From the NCBI GenBank assembly GCA_034437615.1, contig DAOTTW010000297.1:1-13465 (forward strand): 13,465 bases of DNA, written 5' to 3'. The DNA is from DAOTTW01 sp034437615. GTDB taxonomy: Bacteria > Chloroflexota > Anaerolineae > Aggregatilineales > Phototrophicaceae. The notes beneath the pieces were generated by a model. That model did no database searches. It saw nothing but the letters and a program-made list of their open reading frames with translations, and had not been told where the DNA came from. The position numbers were made by a program, and so were the translations under genes. Shown here piece by piece: positions 7,734 to 13,465 of the stretch; the first letter of the stretch is position 1, and every line of letters begins with the position of its first letter.

Positions 7734-7751
7734 CATGGCACAAGCGCCATG
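7734..7751 (-). other. Small intercistronic hairpin between smpB and the STAND gene
   Basis: CATGGC (7734-7739) and GCCATG (7746-7751) form a six-base-pair stem with a six-base loop, five bases past the smpB stop. No T-run follows on the minus strand, so it looks like a processing or mRNA-stability element rather than a terminator. Confidence 0.3.
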
Positions 7752-7755
7752 CACT

Positions 7756-8253
7756 CTAAATGCGTTCCTTCAAGGCGCGTTCGATCTGGCGTTGCGCATC
7801 ACGCTTCGACTTGGCATCGCGCTTGTCATGTAGTTTCTTACCACGTGCAACCGCGATTTGCAGCTTAGCCTTGCCGCGTGTCAAAAATAAGCGCGTCGGC
7901 ACGACGGTATAGCCCTTGTCACGGGTGCGGCCTAAAATCTGTGCGATTTCACGCCGATGTAACAACAACTTACGTGGGCGCAACGGGTCATCGTGGCCAA
8001 ACGCCGCAGCCTGATTGTATTGTGCGATGTGCATATTCAGCACCCACAATTCGCCGTCACGCTCTTGCACGAACCCGTCGCTGATGCTGACGCGGTTATC
8101 GCGGATGGACTTGATTTCTGATCCCATCAAGACCAAACCAGCGTCGTATGTCTTTAGCAATTCGTAGTTATGGCTGGCTTTGCGGTTACGGGCGATAACA
8201 CGGTTATTGCTATCGCCGCTATCCTTATTGCCCTTGCTTTTATCTTTGCTCAT
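7756..8253 (-). CDS. smpB: SsrA-binding protein SmpB
   Basis: SmpB binds tmRNA and places its alanyl-tRNA-like end in stalled ribosomes, starting trans-translation. The 165-residue protein has the family blocks in order: 'NRKASHNYELL' (23-33), 'GLVLMGSEIKSIRDNRVSISDGFV' region (39-62), 'LWVLNMHIAQYNQA' (69-82), 'RPRKLLLHRREI' (92-103), 'GYTVVPTRLF' (114-123) and 'KKLHDKRDAKSKRD' (139-152), whose DKR feeds into the C-terminal tail that enters the decoding centre. The Lys/Asp/Ser-rich first 18 residues are slightly longer than usual. Its ATG overlaps the stop of the upstream protease gene (ATGA, 8250-8253), so translation is probably coupled. The tmRNA gene itself is not visible in this window. 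Confidence 0.97.
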   Translation of the reverse strand: MSKDKSKGNKDSGDSNNRVIARNRKASHNYELLKTYDAGLVLMGSEIKSIRDNRVSISDGFVQERDGELWVLNMHIAQYNQAAAFGHDDPLRPRKLLLHRREIAQILGRTRDKGYTVVPTRLFLTRGKAKLQIAVARGKKLHDKRDAKSKRDAQRQIERALKERI

Positions 8254-9485
8254 GATTCTTCTGCCAATACTCGCTGTAGATAGCGTGCTGCCTCGCCTAT
8301 TTCTACATCGCGCCCGTTTTCATCCGGTATCATCGGGATGTTCGGCTCTAGGCCCACACCATCAAGCGGGATGCGTTGCGGTGTAAACCACTCAGCGGAT
8401 GTTATATGAATAGACGACCCATCGGATAAACTCAGAATTTGCTGGACGGTGCCTTTGCCGAATGTCTGTTGGCCGATCAGAATACCCCGGTCACGGTCCC
8501 GGATCGCACCCGCTACAAGCTCAGACGCGCTGGCCGTGCCTCGATTCACAAGCACAACTAACGGTAGTTCCGTTGCCAGCCCGCCGGATTCGGCCTCATA
8601 AGTGCGCTCAGCGTCTTTTGTGCGCTCGTAGATGACGACGCCACCATCCAGAAATTCACCCGCCACAGCCACTGATTCTTGCAGCAAACCACCGCTGTTA
8701 TTACGCAAATCGAGAATGAGGGCCTCTACGTTTTCTGCCTGCAAGTCCTGTAGCGCCTCGCGCAGTTCATCGGGTGTGCGGTTCGTGAAGCGCACCACCT
8801 GTACATAACCGATGTTTTCAGCGTCCGCCATAGGCCGCCACACGACTGACGGCACGTTAATCACCGCAAACGCGACGAATGCGTCGAACGTCTCGCCATC
8901 GTTCGCCTTCTCAACGGTTAATTCCACACCATTACCGTCTGTCACTTCACCACGCATCTGCTGATCGACCCTGTCTTGCTGGCGTGTCAGCGGCACCGCT
9001 TCGCCGTTGATCTGGCGTAGAATATCGCCATCCTCAAAACCGGCTTCGGCAGCCGGGCCGTCTGGGAATGGGTACAAGACAAATTCCCCCATCTCTGAGC
9101 GACGCACTTGTACGCCGATGCCACCATACGTGCCTGCTAACACGTCAGCCTCGCTTTGTGCCGTCGGTGGCTCGATGAAGCGCGTGTTGGCGTCTTGCAA
9201 TTGTTGCAATAAACCCCGGATTGCTGCGTATTGACGTTCTGAGTAGGCAGGTTGTTCGCCAATGTATATCTGGTCTAGAAACCCTTGCACCTCATCCAGC
9301 AAGGGGTAACCGGGCGCATCGGGATTTGCTGTATTAAAAGCACGCACAGTCGGCACGTTCACAAAATCTCGCAGGAAAAAGCCACCTGCAAAGCTAGCAG
9401 CCAATATCAAGCCGACAAAGGCACCCAATAACACTGATTTGCTGTAACCCGCCGATTGGCGTCGTCTGGTCTCTTTGGTTGACAA
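8250..9485 (-). CDS. S41-family C-terminal processing (tail-specific) protease with PDZ domain
   Basis: The 411-residue membrane-anchored serine protease has a basic start and one transmembrane segment (about 17-38), then a helical linker. A PDZ domain (about 118-195) begins at 'GGIGVQVRR' and includes 'GPAAEAGFEDGDILRQING'. The S41 core follows, with 'IGYVQVVRF', 'LILDLRNNSGG' (257-266) and 'NRGTASASELVAGAI'. The catalytic serine is S319 and the lysine is K344 in 'TFGKGTVQ', with Q348 four residues on; the 25-residue Ser-Lys spacing matches E. coli Prc. Such enzymes trim or degrade extracytoplasmic proteins from their C-termini. I kept TTG 9485 because GGAAAG lies eight bases upstream and the nearby ATGs are out of frame. 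It is the first gene of the protease-smpB-STAND unit; the promoter upstream is not clear. Confidence 0.93.
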   Translation of the reverse strand: MSTKETRRRQSAGYSKSVLLGAFVGLILAASFAGGFFLRDFVNVPTVRAFNTANPDAPGYPLLDEVQGFLDQIYIGEQPAYSERQYAAIRGLLQQLQDANTRFIEPPTAQSEADVLAGTYGGIGVQVRRSEMGEFVLYPFPDGPAAEAGFEDGDILRQINGEAVPLTRQQDRVDQQMRGEVTDGNGVELTVEKANDGETFDAFVAFAVINVPSVVWRPMADAENIGYVQVVRFTNRTPDELREALQDLQAENVEALILDLRNNSGGLLQESVAVAGEFLDGGVVIYERTKDAERTYEAESGGLATELPLVVLVNRGTASASELVAGAIRDRDRGILIGQQTFGKGTVQQILSLSDGSSIHITSAEWFTPQRIPLDGVGLEPNIPMIPDENGRDVEIGEAARYLQRVLAEES

Positions 9486-9546
9486 GTTCGTTTCTTTCCA
9501 TGAAACATATGGACATCACAAGTTTATGATACAACGCTCAAAACGC

Positions 9547-9592
9547 GCTTGGTGTGCCTCGCCTCTGTGAGCAACCCTGCATCGCACCAAGC
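9547..9592. repeat. Inverted repeat between the divergent protease and kinase genes
   Basis: GCTTGGTG (9547-9554) and CACCAAGC (9585-9592) are perfect 8-base arms about 30 bases apart, extendable inward by T-G and G-C. TTATGATAC occurs just outside each arm, at 9524-9532 and 9600-9608. This could be a regulator site or a leader stem. No convincing promoter hexamer pair was found beside it. Confidence 0.4.
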
Positions 9593-9721
9593 CTTTGTAT
9601 TATGATACCAGATGTGAAGTTTGTGCACCTAACAGGCACCATCGCATCACAAGCATACAGCAACCCAAGCGCGAACCAGATGTCGCGTATACAGCACATA
9701 AGACCATTGAGTATACACAAT

Positions 9722-11410
9722 ATGACCAATTTTGCTGCCAAATTCCCGCAATCGCAACCTTACAACACCAACACAAACGCAGACGATAACAACAAAAACA
9801 ATCGCAACCGCGCATTAGTTCTGGTTGTTGATGACCAGCAGCCCGCGACACAGATGCTATGCCGTATCTTTAATAATGAGGGCTACGACGCTATACCAGC
9901 CTACGATGGCGAGACCGCGCTACAACTCGCAGATGAACACGTACCAGAGCTGATTTTGCTGGATGTGATGATGCCCGGTATTGATGGCTTTGAAGTTTTG
10001 CGCCGATTGCGCCTGAGCAAACGCACCGCCAACATCCCAACGATACTGGTTACCGCCAGTAATGACCTTGACAAGATCGAACAGGGGCTAAACCTCGGTG
10101 CCGATGATTACATCCCAAAGCCGATTAAAGCCCGCGAAGTCGTCGCACGCGCAAGAAGTAAAATCACCGCCCGCCAACTGCAACAACAACTCGCACAGCG
10201 CACACGAGATTTAGAGGCCCTCATCCGCGTCGGGCAAGAGCTTAATAGCCAGCTTTCGCAGGTCTCGGCCTTATTAGACCTGGTTCTGTACCTCGTGATA
10301 GACCTCCTGCCGAGCCAGACAGCGGCCATCTACTATCTGCGGCAATGGGACAACTTGCGGGATTACCGCATCGCACGCAAAGATGGCACACACACAGATC
10401 GTTACATTGATTACACACCGCTGGTTGACCCTTTGCAAGAGCAGACAATCGTGGCCTGGTCTGAAGGCCAATTGAGCAATGAAGGCGAGCATCAACATGG
10501 TATAGCGACCGTACTGAGTCAGGTGGATGACCTGTACGGCATCATTTTACTGCTAGCGGACGAACCGTTCGACAGCCACAATCGACGTTTGCTTGAAGGT
10601 ATCGGACGACAGGCAACACTCGCCCTTAGCAACGCTGAAGCGTTCATGCTCAAAACCAACTACGCCGAGGCGCTAGCCAGCGAAGTCCAGCGCAAATCTG
10701 ATGAACTCGAATCTGCACAAGCCCTGCTGATCCAATCCGAAAAACAAGCCTCAGTCGGGCGTTTGGCCGCAGGTATCGCCCACGAGATCAACAATCCACT
10801 GATGCCGATTACACTCAACCTGGAGGACATGTATGAGGACATCCAGCAGAATATCAGCCCGGACCCACGCGCACTGGAAGAGACGCTTAATAGCGCGCGC
10901 CGCATTCAGCGCATCGTTGAGCGCTTGATGCAGTTCATCCGCAAACGCGACCCACACAGCGCTGATGTCGCACCAATTAACCTGACACACATCATGCAGA
11001 ATGTGCTGATGCTGAGCAACAAATTCTTCAAACAAAGCGCGGTCAGCATTGAAACCGATGTTGCGCCCGATTTACAAATCCAGGGCAACAGAGATCAGCT
11101 AGAGCAGGTTTTCCTGAACTTGATGATTAACGCCCGCGATGCTATGCCGAATGGTGGCACCTTGCACATCAGCGGCTACAGCAAAAAAAACAACGTCATC
11201 TTACGTTTTCAGGATACAGGGCAAGGCATCCCAGCGAACATCAAAGACAACATCTTCGACCCTTTCGTTACCAGCAAGGCAGATGGTACGGGCCTCGGCT
11301 TGTTCATCAGCTACCAGATCATCGCAAACCATAACGGCCAGATCGAAGTCGAGAGCCATTACGGTAGCGGCGCGACCTTCACGATACGGTTGCCGCGAAA
11401 GCAATCGTGA
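9722..11410 (+). CDS. Hybrid sensor histidine kinase with N-terminal receiver and GAF-like domain
   Basis: From ATG 9722 the protein has 562 residues and no membrane segment. After an Asn-rich tail (10-29) comes a receiver domain (about 31-150) with acidic pair DD (37-38), phospho-acceptor D81 in 'LILLDVMMPGIDG', T111 and K133 in 'IPKPI'. A coiled segment (150-185) leads into a GAF-like region (about 180-305), then a second coiled coil and HisKA with H354 in 'GIAHEINNPL'. The ATPase domain has N-box 'NLMINARDAM' (N470), 'DTGQGIP' (498-504) and 'GTGLGLFIS' (522-530). The receiver probably governs or relays phosphate from another kinase; no partner regulator lies nearby. The frame is open back to 9554, but that stretch is Cys/Pro-rich with no ribosome site, so it looks non-coding. 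ATG 9680 is another possible start. Confidence 0.9.
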   Translation: MTNFAAKFPQSQPYNTNTNADDNNKNNRNRALVLVVDDQQPATQMLCRIFNNEGYDAIPAYDGETALQLADEHVPELILLDVMMPGIDGFEVLRRLRLSKRTANIPTILVTASNDLDKIEQGLNLGADDYIPKPIKAREVVARARSKITARQLQQQLAQRTRDLEALIRVGQELNSQLSQVSALLDLVLYLVIDLLPSQTAAIYYLRQWDNLRDYRIARKDGTHTDRYIDYTPLVDPLQEQTIVAWSEGQLSNEGEHQHGIATVLSQVDDLYGIILLLADEPFDSHNRRLLEGIGRQATLALSNAEAFMLKTNYAEALASEVQRKSDELESAQALLIQSEKQASVGRLAAGIAHEINNPLMPITLNLEDMYEDIQQNISPDPRALEETLNSARRIQRIVERLMQFIRKRDPHSADVAPINLTHIMQNVLMLSNKFFKQSAVSIETDVAPDLQIQGNRDQLEQVFLNLMINARDAMPNGGTLHISGYSKKNNVILRFQDTGQGIPANIKDNIFDPFVTSKADGTGLGLFISYQIIANHNGQIEVESHYGSGATFTIRLPRKQS

Positions 11411-11421
11411 AGGCGCGTTAT

Positions 11422-11453
11422 CGGGTGTCAGGGTGCAGTGCACCCTAGACCCG
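11422..11453. other. Long near-perfect hairpin between convergent genes
   Basis: AGGGTGCA (11430-11437) and TGCACCCT (11439-11446) flank a single G, and the outer arms CGGGT/ACCCG add five pairs across one mismatch and one bulged C. The stem overlaps the TAG of the minus-strand gene. Lacking T-runs on both sides, it is at best a bidirectional transcription block, or a palindromic repeat. Confidence 0.5.
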
Positions 11454-12767
11454 CCGCCACGCCCGCAGAAATTCGCGGTCATCCAATTCACCATCTGCAA
11501 AAGCCTGTGCATCGGCGCGGGTTACGGCAATCGTACTAATTGCCGTCTCTGCATCACAATTAATCACACGCACCCCGACAGCCATTACGTCATTCGATAT
11601 ACTATCGAGTTCCTCAGTAACGATGTTCAACACGTTACGCACCGTGTTATTGATTGCAGGGCCAGCCACGCCACAAGCTGTTACGAGTAACGTGTTTCCC
11701 AGCGTCGTCGTCTCGGTATCGACGGGGTTTTCCGGCAGATCAAAATCGCCCAACGCAGACACCAACAACTCATAATCTGCATCCGCTTCGACATCGGCTG
11801 CTGCTTGGGTCGCCGTTGCGTCGGCTCCATCGGTTGCCACTTCCGTCGGTTGCTCGGTAGCCGTCGGCTCATCCGTCGGTTGCTCGGTGGCCGTCGGCTC
11901 GTCCATCGGTTGCTCGGTGGCCTCGGTCGCTGTGGGTTGCTGGGTTGCCACTTCTGTCGGTTGCTCGGTTGCCGTCGGCTCATCCGTCGGTTGCTCGGCG
12001 GCCGTCGGCTCATCCGTCGGTTGCTCGGTGGCCTCGGTCGCTGTGGGTTCCTCGGTTGGCTCATCTGTCCGAGTCGCTGTTGGCTCGTCTGTGATGGATG
12101 GTTCTTGGGTCGGTTCGTCCGTTTCTTCTACTACTGCTATTGAAGTTGCCTCTACTACGGTGGCTGTCGGTTCATCCGTCTCAGTTATCGTCGGCTCTTG
12201 AGTTGGTTCGTCCGTTTCCTCACCCGCCTGAGCCACAGCCGTATCTGAGGGTTCTGTTGAGTCAGCAGCAACCGTCGTCGGTGTAGCTGGTGGTGCCGTC
12301 GTCGTTTGATTGCTCAGCACGAACAGTACACCCGCAACAATGACCAAAATCAACACAGCGACCAGCAGCAAACGCGCAATGCCCCCACGCCCGCTGGAAG
12401 ATGCTTCTTCGCTGGCGGACTCGGGCTGCGGTGTGGTCTCGCTACTGTCTGCTGGTGCTTCTGGGGACGCCGTTGGCTCTGTTTGTGGCTTGGAGCTGAG
12501 CTTCTGCAAAGGCCGTGCGGGTGCTGGCGCTGGAAGCGCCTCGCGAACCGCCTGCAACCCTGCATAATCCGGTTGCAAGGCCTGAACGCGGTCCAACGCG
12601 CTTTGGCCTGCATCAGCATCTTCGACGGCATGAGCATACACCCACCACACATCCGGGTTATCGGGTTCGGATTCTAAGAGCGGCTGTACCAACTCGCGGG
12701 CGCGGGCATACTGCTCCGCTTCAATTAATTGAAAGGCTTCATCTAATACCTGTTCAGTATCTGGCAT
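11445..12767 (-). CDS. Single-pass membrane protein with Thr/Pro/Glu-rich repeat linker (unknown function)
   Basis: The protein has 440 residues from ATG 12767, which has AGGGG eight bases upstream. The frame is open a further 33 codons, but that extension has no ribosome site. Residues 1-78 resemble a TPR-like helical pair ('ALDEAFQLIEAEQYARARELV'-type pattern, 'EPDNPDVWWVYAHA'). A Pro/Ser/Glu-rich segment precedes the transmembrane helix (about 129-152, after 'SGRGG'). Residues 155-315 are a disordered extracytoplasmic linker built on decapeptides like TDEPTATEQP. The C-terminal domain (about 330-440) contains two cysteines (C365, C404), perhaps a disulfide, and looks globular. The predicted topology has the TPR-like part in the cytoplasm and the rest outside. 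I do not recognise the C-terminal domain. It is convergent with the kinase gene. Confidence 0.75.
   Translation of the reverse strand: MPDTEQVLDEAFQLIEAEQYARARELVQPLLESEPDNPDVWWVYAHAVEDADAGQSALDRVQALQPDYAGLQAVREALPAPAPARPLQKLSSKPQTEPTASPEAPADSSETTPQPESASEEASSSGRGGIARLLLVAVLILVIVAGVLFVLSNQTTTAPPATPTTVAADSTEPSDTAVAQAGEETDEPTQEPTITETDEPTATVVEATSIAVVEETDEPTQEPSITDEPTATRTDEPTEEPTATEATEQPTDEPTAAEQPTDEPTATEQPTEVATQQPTATEATEQPMDEPTATEQPTDEPTATEQPTEVATDGADATATQAAADVEADADYELLVSALGDFDLPENPVDTETTTLGNTLLVTACGVAGPAINNTVRNVLNIVTEELDSISNDVMAVGVRVINCDAETAISTIAVTRADAQAFADGELDDREFLRAWRRV
11832..12053. repeat. Tandem 111-bp duplication with nested 30-bp units inside the membrane-protein gene
   Basis: Bases 11832-11942 and 11943-12053 align with seven differences over 111 positions by eye. 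The length is 37 codons, so the frame is kept. Within each unit a 30-bp repeat starting GGTTGCTCGG recurs, giving the TDEPTATEQP decapeptides. The DNA identity suggests recent expansion by slippage or recombination. Confidence 0.9.
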
Positions 12768-12864
12768 ACGTCCGTCCCCTAGTCTATGGGTGCACGACCG
12801 GTCGGCGTCGTGGCGATCAGCAAAACTGCTGAAAGTGTACATGCAAGTCGATGAAGCCGCAACC

Positions 12865-12896
12865 AAAAGCGCCTATCCTGCTTGAAGATAGGCGCT
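12865..12896 (-). terminator. Rho-independent terminator after tRNA-Leu
   Basis: AGCGCCTATC (12868-12877) and GATAGGCGCT (12887-12896) form a perfect 10-base-pair stem with a nine-base loop. On the minus strand it is followed by TTTT, and it lies 28 bases past the tRNA end, which fits transcription in that direction only. Confidence 0.85.
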
Positions 12897-12923
12897 GATT
12901 TGTAATATCTGCTTTACTTGAGG

Positions 12924-13007
12924 TGCCCTGAAGAGGACTCGAACCTCCACCCCCGTTAAAGGACACGGCCCTCAACCGTGCGCGTCTGCCAATTCCGCCA
13001 TCAGGGC
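12924..13007 (-). tRNA. tRNA-Leu (anticodon GAG)
   Basis: This is a class II tRNA with a long variable arm. On the minus strand the acceptor GCCCTGA pairs fully with TCAGGGC, and the discriminator is A. The anticodon stem CACGG/CCGTG closes TTGAGGG, giving anticodon GAG, which reads CUC and CUU leucine codons. The variable arm is about 14 bases (TCC-TTTAAC-GGGGG type). The T stem GGAGG/CCTCT encloses TTCGAGT. The CCA end is not encoded. Upstream is a perfect consensus promoter and downstream a strong terminator, so the gene is a single transcription unit. Confidence 0.96.
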
Positions 13008-13021
13008 TTTTAAGATATGCA

Positions 13022-13049
13022 ATTATAGGCTTTGCGCGAGGTGTGTCAA
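13022..13049 (-). promoter_or_regulatory. tRNA-Leu promoter (perfect consensus)
   Basis: On the minus strand TTGACA (13044-13049) and TATAAT (13022-13027) both match the sigma70 consensus exactly, with a 16-base spacer. Transcription would start near 13015, only about eight bases before the mature tRNA 5' end. Confidence 0.85.
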
Positions 13050-13093
13050 TCCTAATGTCCCGTAATTCGCAAAGCAATCGTACGAGTCGTTAT

Positions 13094-13136
13094 GGCGGCT
13101 GACGCCGCCCCGGACACCCCATTGGGTGTCCCTACG
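13094..13136 (-). repeat. Double-hairpin intergenic repeat, copy 2 (inverted)
   Basis: Read on the minus strand it has the copy 1 layout: GTAGG flank, hairpin 1 with 8-bp perfect arms (GGACACCC 13112-13119, GGGTGTCC 13124-13131), the joint GTCCGGGGCGGC, then hairpin 2 (GGCGGC 13094-13099, GCCGCC 13104-13109). Confidence 0.8.
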
Positions 13137-13150
13137 GTTCACAGCGTTTG

Positions 13151-13176
13151 TGTAGGGACGTGCAATGGCACGTCCG
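13151..13176 (+). repeat. Intergenic hairpin repeat, copy 3 (single hairpin)
   Basis: The flank TGTAGGGAC is followed by perfect 8-bp arms GGACGTGC (13156-13163) and GCACGTCC (13168-13175) around AATG. The second hairpin is missing. It faces copy 2 head to head: GTCCCTAC (13128-13135) and GTAGGGAC (13152-13159) form a further inverted repeat. Confidence 0.75.
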
Positions 13177-13205
13177 CCGAAACACCTACCCCTGTAAACC
13201 CCAAA

Positions 13206-13306
13206 CCCCTCTCCCTTCATACCCAAACACAGACATAGGTGGAGAGGGGCTTTAAACGGATTTCTTCCCCCTCTCCTAGCCGCATAGCGGCGGTTGGGAG
13301 AGGGGG
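13206..13306. repeat. Pair of CCCCTCTCC-type palindromic repeats
   Basis: CCCCTCTCC (13206-13214) pairs with GGAGAGGGG (13241-13249). A second, longer hairpin has outer arms CCCCCTCTCC (13267-13276) and GGAGAGGGGG (13297-13306) and an inner GCCGC/GCGGC stem. A purine-rich tail (GATTGAGGGGGTGAGGG) follows to about 13321. Repeats of this look are scattered between genes in several bacterial phyla. Together with copies 2 and 3 they fill the gene-free stretch 13050-13350; its remaining bases to 13417 are AT-rich without a firm promoter. Confidence 0.7.
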
Positions 13307-13417
13307 ATTGAGGGGGTGAGGGCCAATTAGCGGGCAAAACATGCCTGCCTGAGTAGTTACATTCAGTGAAAGAAATAAAAAATAAAAATAAAGAGAGATA
13401 CGCGACAGGTATAAAGC

Positions 13418-13465
13418 ATGAGCGTCCAGCTATTAACAGATTTTATGAAACTGGTTCTGGATATT
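13418..13465 (+). CDS. Possible start of a protein gene cut by the right edge
   Basis: From ATG 13418 the frame is open for the 16 codons available (MSVQLLTDFMKLVLDI). AGGT lies seven bases upstream and an AT-rich stretch precedes it, as expected of a gene start. Too little is present to name a family. It may be a chance reading. Confidence 0.35.
   Translation, partial: MSVQLLTDFMKLVLDI

Noticed and set aside
7713..9553. tmRNA (ssrA) gene close to smpB
   Set aside because: The spacers around smpB and the protease are too short and contain no tRNA-Ala-like ends or tag frame.
9554..9721. N-terminal extension of the hybrid kinase
   Set aside because: In frame, but Cys/Pro-rich, without a ribosome site, and containing the spacer inverted repeat; the receiver domain is complete from ATG 9722.
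11832..12053. Regular ~30-bp repeats resembling a CRISPR array
   Set aside because: The repeats are contiguous with no unique spacers, keep the reading frame and encode TDEPTATEQP-like decapeptides in a good gene.
11681..12201. Arg/Pro-Ser and Gly/Ser-Val repeat frames on both strands
   Set aside because: These are out-of-frame shadows of the Thr/Pro/Glu repeat gene; periodic DNA gives open frames in several phases.
12795..12804. CGACCGGTCG palindrome upstream of the membrane-protein gene as an operator
   Set aside because: A lone 10-base palindrome in GC-balanced DNA with no promoter beside it; too weak to call.

Overview
The window carries ordinary housekeeping and signalling genes with short, hairpin-rich spacers. 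It looks like a chromosomal segment of a free-living, roughly 50% GC bacterium. A class II HMG-CoA reductase start, a KhtT/KhtU-type cation antiporter pair, a large STAND ATPase with TPRs, a hybrid kinase with an N-terminal receiver, and abundant dispersed palindromes in the spacers together suggest Chloroflexota (Anaerolineae-like). This is an inference from gene style; no rRNA or marker phylogeny could be run.

Layout. 1-180 (minus): first 60 codons of a mevalonate-pathway HMG-CoA reductase running off the left edge. 265-1077 (plus): exported polysaccharide deacetylase. 1295-3740 (plus): tight three-gene unit of a KhtT-like RCK-C regulator, a KhtU-like K+/H+ antiporter and an RNase HI-fold protein with an unassigned N-terminal domain. 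3741-3826: double-hairpin repeat between convergent genes. 3827-4849 (minus): tryptophanyl-tRNA synthetase. 5072-5145 (plus): tRNA-Arg(ACG) with a clear promoter and terminator. 5241-9485 (minus): apparent operon of an S41 C-terminal processing protease, smpB (4-base stop/start overlap with the protease gene) and an 823-residue STAND NTPase/TPR protein. 9722-11410 (plus, divergent): receiver-GAF-histidine kinase hybrid. 11445-12767 (minus, convergent): single-pass membrane protein with a Thr/Pro/Glu-rich decapeptide repeat whose DNA holds a recent 111-bp tandem duplication. 12924-13007 (minus): tRNA-Leu(GAG) with a perfect consensus promoter and a terminator. 13050-13417: gene-free stretch packed with palindromic repeats of two families. 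13418-end (plus): possible start of another gene.

Functional themes. The protease and SmpB are joined by a stop/start overlap, which is notable because tail-specific S41 proteases of this kind can degrade ssrA-tagged proteins and SmpB is needed to add that tag. The KhtT/KhtU pair is a regulated ion antiporter; why an RNase H-like protein is translationally coupled to it is unclear. I saw no defence island, phage or intact mobile element. The most distinctive non-coding signal is a dispersed hairpin element present three times, in which the flanks are conserved while the stem arms change in a compensatory way.
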